From positions 62,001 through 126,000 of the forward strand of contig JALGYY010000009.1 in the NCBI GenBank assembly GCA_025782575.1: a stretch of DNA of 64,000 bases, read 5' to 3'. The DNA is from a bacterium. GTDB lineage: Bacteria; Orphanbacterota; Orphanbacteria; Orphanbacterales; Orphanbacteraceae. Positions 62,484-64,000 of the stretch are shown one piece after another (the first letter of the stretch is position 1; each line of letters opens with the position of its first letter). The notes under the pieces are model-generated. The model worked only from the letters and a program-made list of their open reading frames with translations. It had not been told where the DNA came from and searched no databases. The position numbers were made by a program, and so were the translations under genes.

Positions 62484-64000
62484 TCGTTGACTCCGTGCCG
62501 AGTGCCGAGTTCGGGTTCTTGATACGCGCCAGGAAGGCGTTTCTTGGCCGCACGTTCAGTTCCTCGAGCATGTAGTAGGACCGTACGTTCGCATGGCTTT
62601 TGGCCACCCGGCTCCCCTTGTCGGTAAGATCGCCGAATTCGATCGCCCGGGAGGGGCATGCCTGAGCGCACGCCGATGTGATATCGCCATCCTGAATCGC
62701 CTGCTTGTTGTTCTTCTTCACAATCTTGACGGCCTGGATCCTCTGCACGCAGAACGTACACTTCTCCATCACTCCACGCGCGCGCGGTGTCACGTCGGGG
62801 TTGTATACCATCTTTTCCGTCTCGCTGAGATGCTTTTGATTATTGAAGAAGTTGAATCGTCTGACTTTGTAAGGACAGTTGTTCGAACAGTATCGTGTGC
62901 CGATGCAGCGGTTGTAAGTCATGTCGTTCAGCCCTTCGGTGCTGTGCTGAGTGGCGCCCACCGGACATACCTGCTCGCAGGGAGCGTTCTCGCACTGCTG
63001 GCAGGTGACGGGCTGATTCAGCACCTCAGGCTCGTTCGCATCGCCGCTGAAATAACGATCGATCCTGAGCCAGGCCATTTCCCGCCCCCTCCGGACCTCG
63101 TCCTTTCCGACAACGCTGATGTTGTTTTCCGACTGGCACGCGACGACGCACGCGTTGCAGCCGTTACACTTGGCCAGATCAATCGACATGCCCCACGCAT
63201 GGCCGTCGTATGAGAGCTCCTTGAAGAGCTGTGTCAACGGCGGGATGTGCTGCTTGTGCACGGCGTGCCGCGGATCGTGCTCGTATTCGGCCAGGGTCGC
63301 TTCGCGAACGAGTGAGGAGAGCCGGTCGGCCCGGCCTTTACGTCCGATGTCGTCGATCAGATAGTGAGACTGTGTGGTGGCCAGTTTGTAGCGACCGCCC
63401 ATCTTGCTGATGTCGGCAGCGGCTACCCAGAGATGGTCGCTCGTCCGGAGGGTGTATGTGTTCGATCCGACTCCGTCTCCCACATGGCCGGCGGCCGTCC
63501 GGCCGTAGCCGAGCCAGACGCCGATCGAACCCTTCGGCTGGCCGGGCATGACGTAAACGGGAAGCTCGATCTCCTTGCCCTGGTGCTTCAGTTTGACGAG
63601 GTCTTCAGTGGTGACCCCCAGCTCTTCCGCCGTGGCGGGAGCGATAAGGGCCGCATTGTCCCAGGTCAGCTTGGTCAGATGATCGGGCGTCTCCTGAAGC
63701 CAGCCGTTATTGGCATAACGGCCATCGTAGACAGTTGAATCGGCGCAAAAGACGAGGTCGAGCCCGTCGTGTGAATCGACGACCTTTCTCGATACCGCGG
63801 CGACAACAGCCGGGGTGATCAGATCGGCCTGGATCGATGGAAATTCTGACCCTCCCACAACGCCGTCATGGATCGCTTTCCGCCACTTTTTTTCGAAGTC
63901 GAGGCTGTTTCCGAACGAATCCGCCAGAGTACGCCGAACGATAGAGTGACCATCGGCAGGCTCTTCACCGATCACGAGGGCGAGTACTTCAATCGCCGAT
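62464..64000 (-). CDS. actB: Alternative complex III iron-sulphur subunit ActB, 5' end cut by the window edge
   Basis: ActB transfers electrons from the quinol site. The visible 512 residues contain the end of a molybdopterin-oxidoreductase-like domain (no cofactor motif seen; [20 protein letters not shown] and [15 protein letters not shown]) and a C-terminal ferredoxin-like domain with four cluster motifs: [48 protein letters not shown], and CTFCVQRIQ with ACAQACPS. These fit three [4Fe-4S] and one [3Fe-4S] cluster. The frame stays open through the window edge (an internal GTG at 63975 is not the start), so the N-terminal half lies outside. actA would be expected further upstream. Confidence 0.92.
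   Translation of the reverse strand, partial: SAIEVLALVIGEEPADGHSIVRRTLADSFGNSLDFEKKWRKAIHDGVVGGSEFPSIQADLITPAVVAAVSRKVVDSHDGLDLVFCADSTVYDGRYANNGWLQETPDHLTKLTWDNAALIAPATAEELGVTTEDLVKLKHQGKEIELPVYVMPGQPKGSIGVWLGYGRTAAGHVGDGVGSNTYTLRTSDHLWVAAADISKMGGRYKLATTQSHYLIDDIGRKGRADRLSSLVREATLAEYEHDPRHAVHKQHIPPLTQLFKELSYDGHAWGMSIDLAKCNGCNACVVACQSENNISVVGKDEVRRGREMAWLRIDRYFSGDANEPEVLNQPVTCQQCENAPCEQVCPVGATQHSTEGLNDMTYNRCIGTRYCSNNCPYKVRRFNFFNNQKHLSETEKMVYNPDVTPRARGVMEKCTFCVQRIQAVKIVKKNNKQAIQDGDITSACAQACPSRAIEFGDLTDKGSRVAKSHANVRSYYMLEELNVRPRNAFLARIKNPNSALGTESTNGHSHS

Overview
The window reads as a chromosome segment of a GC-rich, aerobic, diderm (Gram-negative) bacterium. Evidence for an outer membrane and periplasm: RND efflux pumps, several lipoproteins and many signal peptides. 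Evidence for aerobic respiration: an alternative complex III (Act) operon joined to an A2-type caa3 cytochrome oxidase operon, haem A synthesis genes and system II cytochrome c maturation genes. The mix (ACIII plus caa3, Kor-type 2-oxoacid:ferredoxin oxidoreductase beside an E1 2-oxoglutarate dehydrogenase, PPi-type phosphofructokinase, TPR-CHAT protein, CxxxxCH haem lipoprotein) fits an uncultivated lineage of the FCB/Gemmatimonadota/Eisenbacteria kind. That placement is inference; no rRNA or tRNA gene was seen to settle it.

Layout. 1-3.4 kb (-): korAB and a truncated downstream gene. 3.9-7.4 kb (+): ResB and CcsA. 7.5-8.5 kb (-): malate dehydrogenase. 8.7-15.4 kb (+): ABC-2 type exporter followed by a secreted TPR-CHAT protein. 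15.4-19.3 kb: sucA (-) diverging from a PPi-type pfp (+). 19.4-20.8 kb (+): NfeD-short plus SPFH protein. 20.9-30.7 kb (-): glycine-rich lipoprotein, then an RND operon (adaptor and two pumps). 30.8-38.2 kb: GT-C glycosyltransferase, three alkaline-phosphatase-superfamily ('sulfatase-like') proteins with Thr at the nucleophile position, and thiD. 38.3-40.4 kb (-): a second SPFH/NfeD module, with the long NfeD protease. 40.5-46 kb: repeat surface protein, MFS transporter, ctaA (-), ctaB and a DUF3179 protein (+). 46-47.8 kb: an accessory patch with a 25-bp perfect inverted repeat, operator-like palindromes, an HNH endonuclease gene and a 20-nt-phased repeat. 47.9-52.8 kb: a thioredoxin-like selenoprotein, a cupredoxin, a duplicated-module haem lipoprotein and a secreted protein. 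52.8-64 kb (-): actB-C-D-E-F, a small membrane protein, SCO1, ctaC, ctaD, ctaE, ctaF and a second ctaE.

The most striking observation is at 47904-49100 (-). A secreted thioredoxin-fold protein is interrupted by one in-frame TGA exactly where the first active-site Cys of WCGxC should be (W-TGA-G-S-C-K). A hairpin of bacterial SECIS type starts 14 nt downstream. Conventional gene calling would lose the first 107 residues, which hold the signal peptide and the catalytic domain. I interpret it as a selenocysteine-containing thioredoxin-TPR protein.

Functionally, electrons from the TCA cycle (Kor, SucA, Mdh) enter the quinone pool, pass through ACIII to cytochrome c and end at the caa3 oxidase. 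ResB/CcsA, CtaA/CtaB and SCO1 supply the haem c, haem A and copper sites of that chain.
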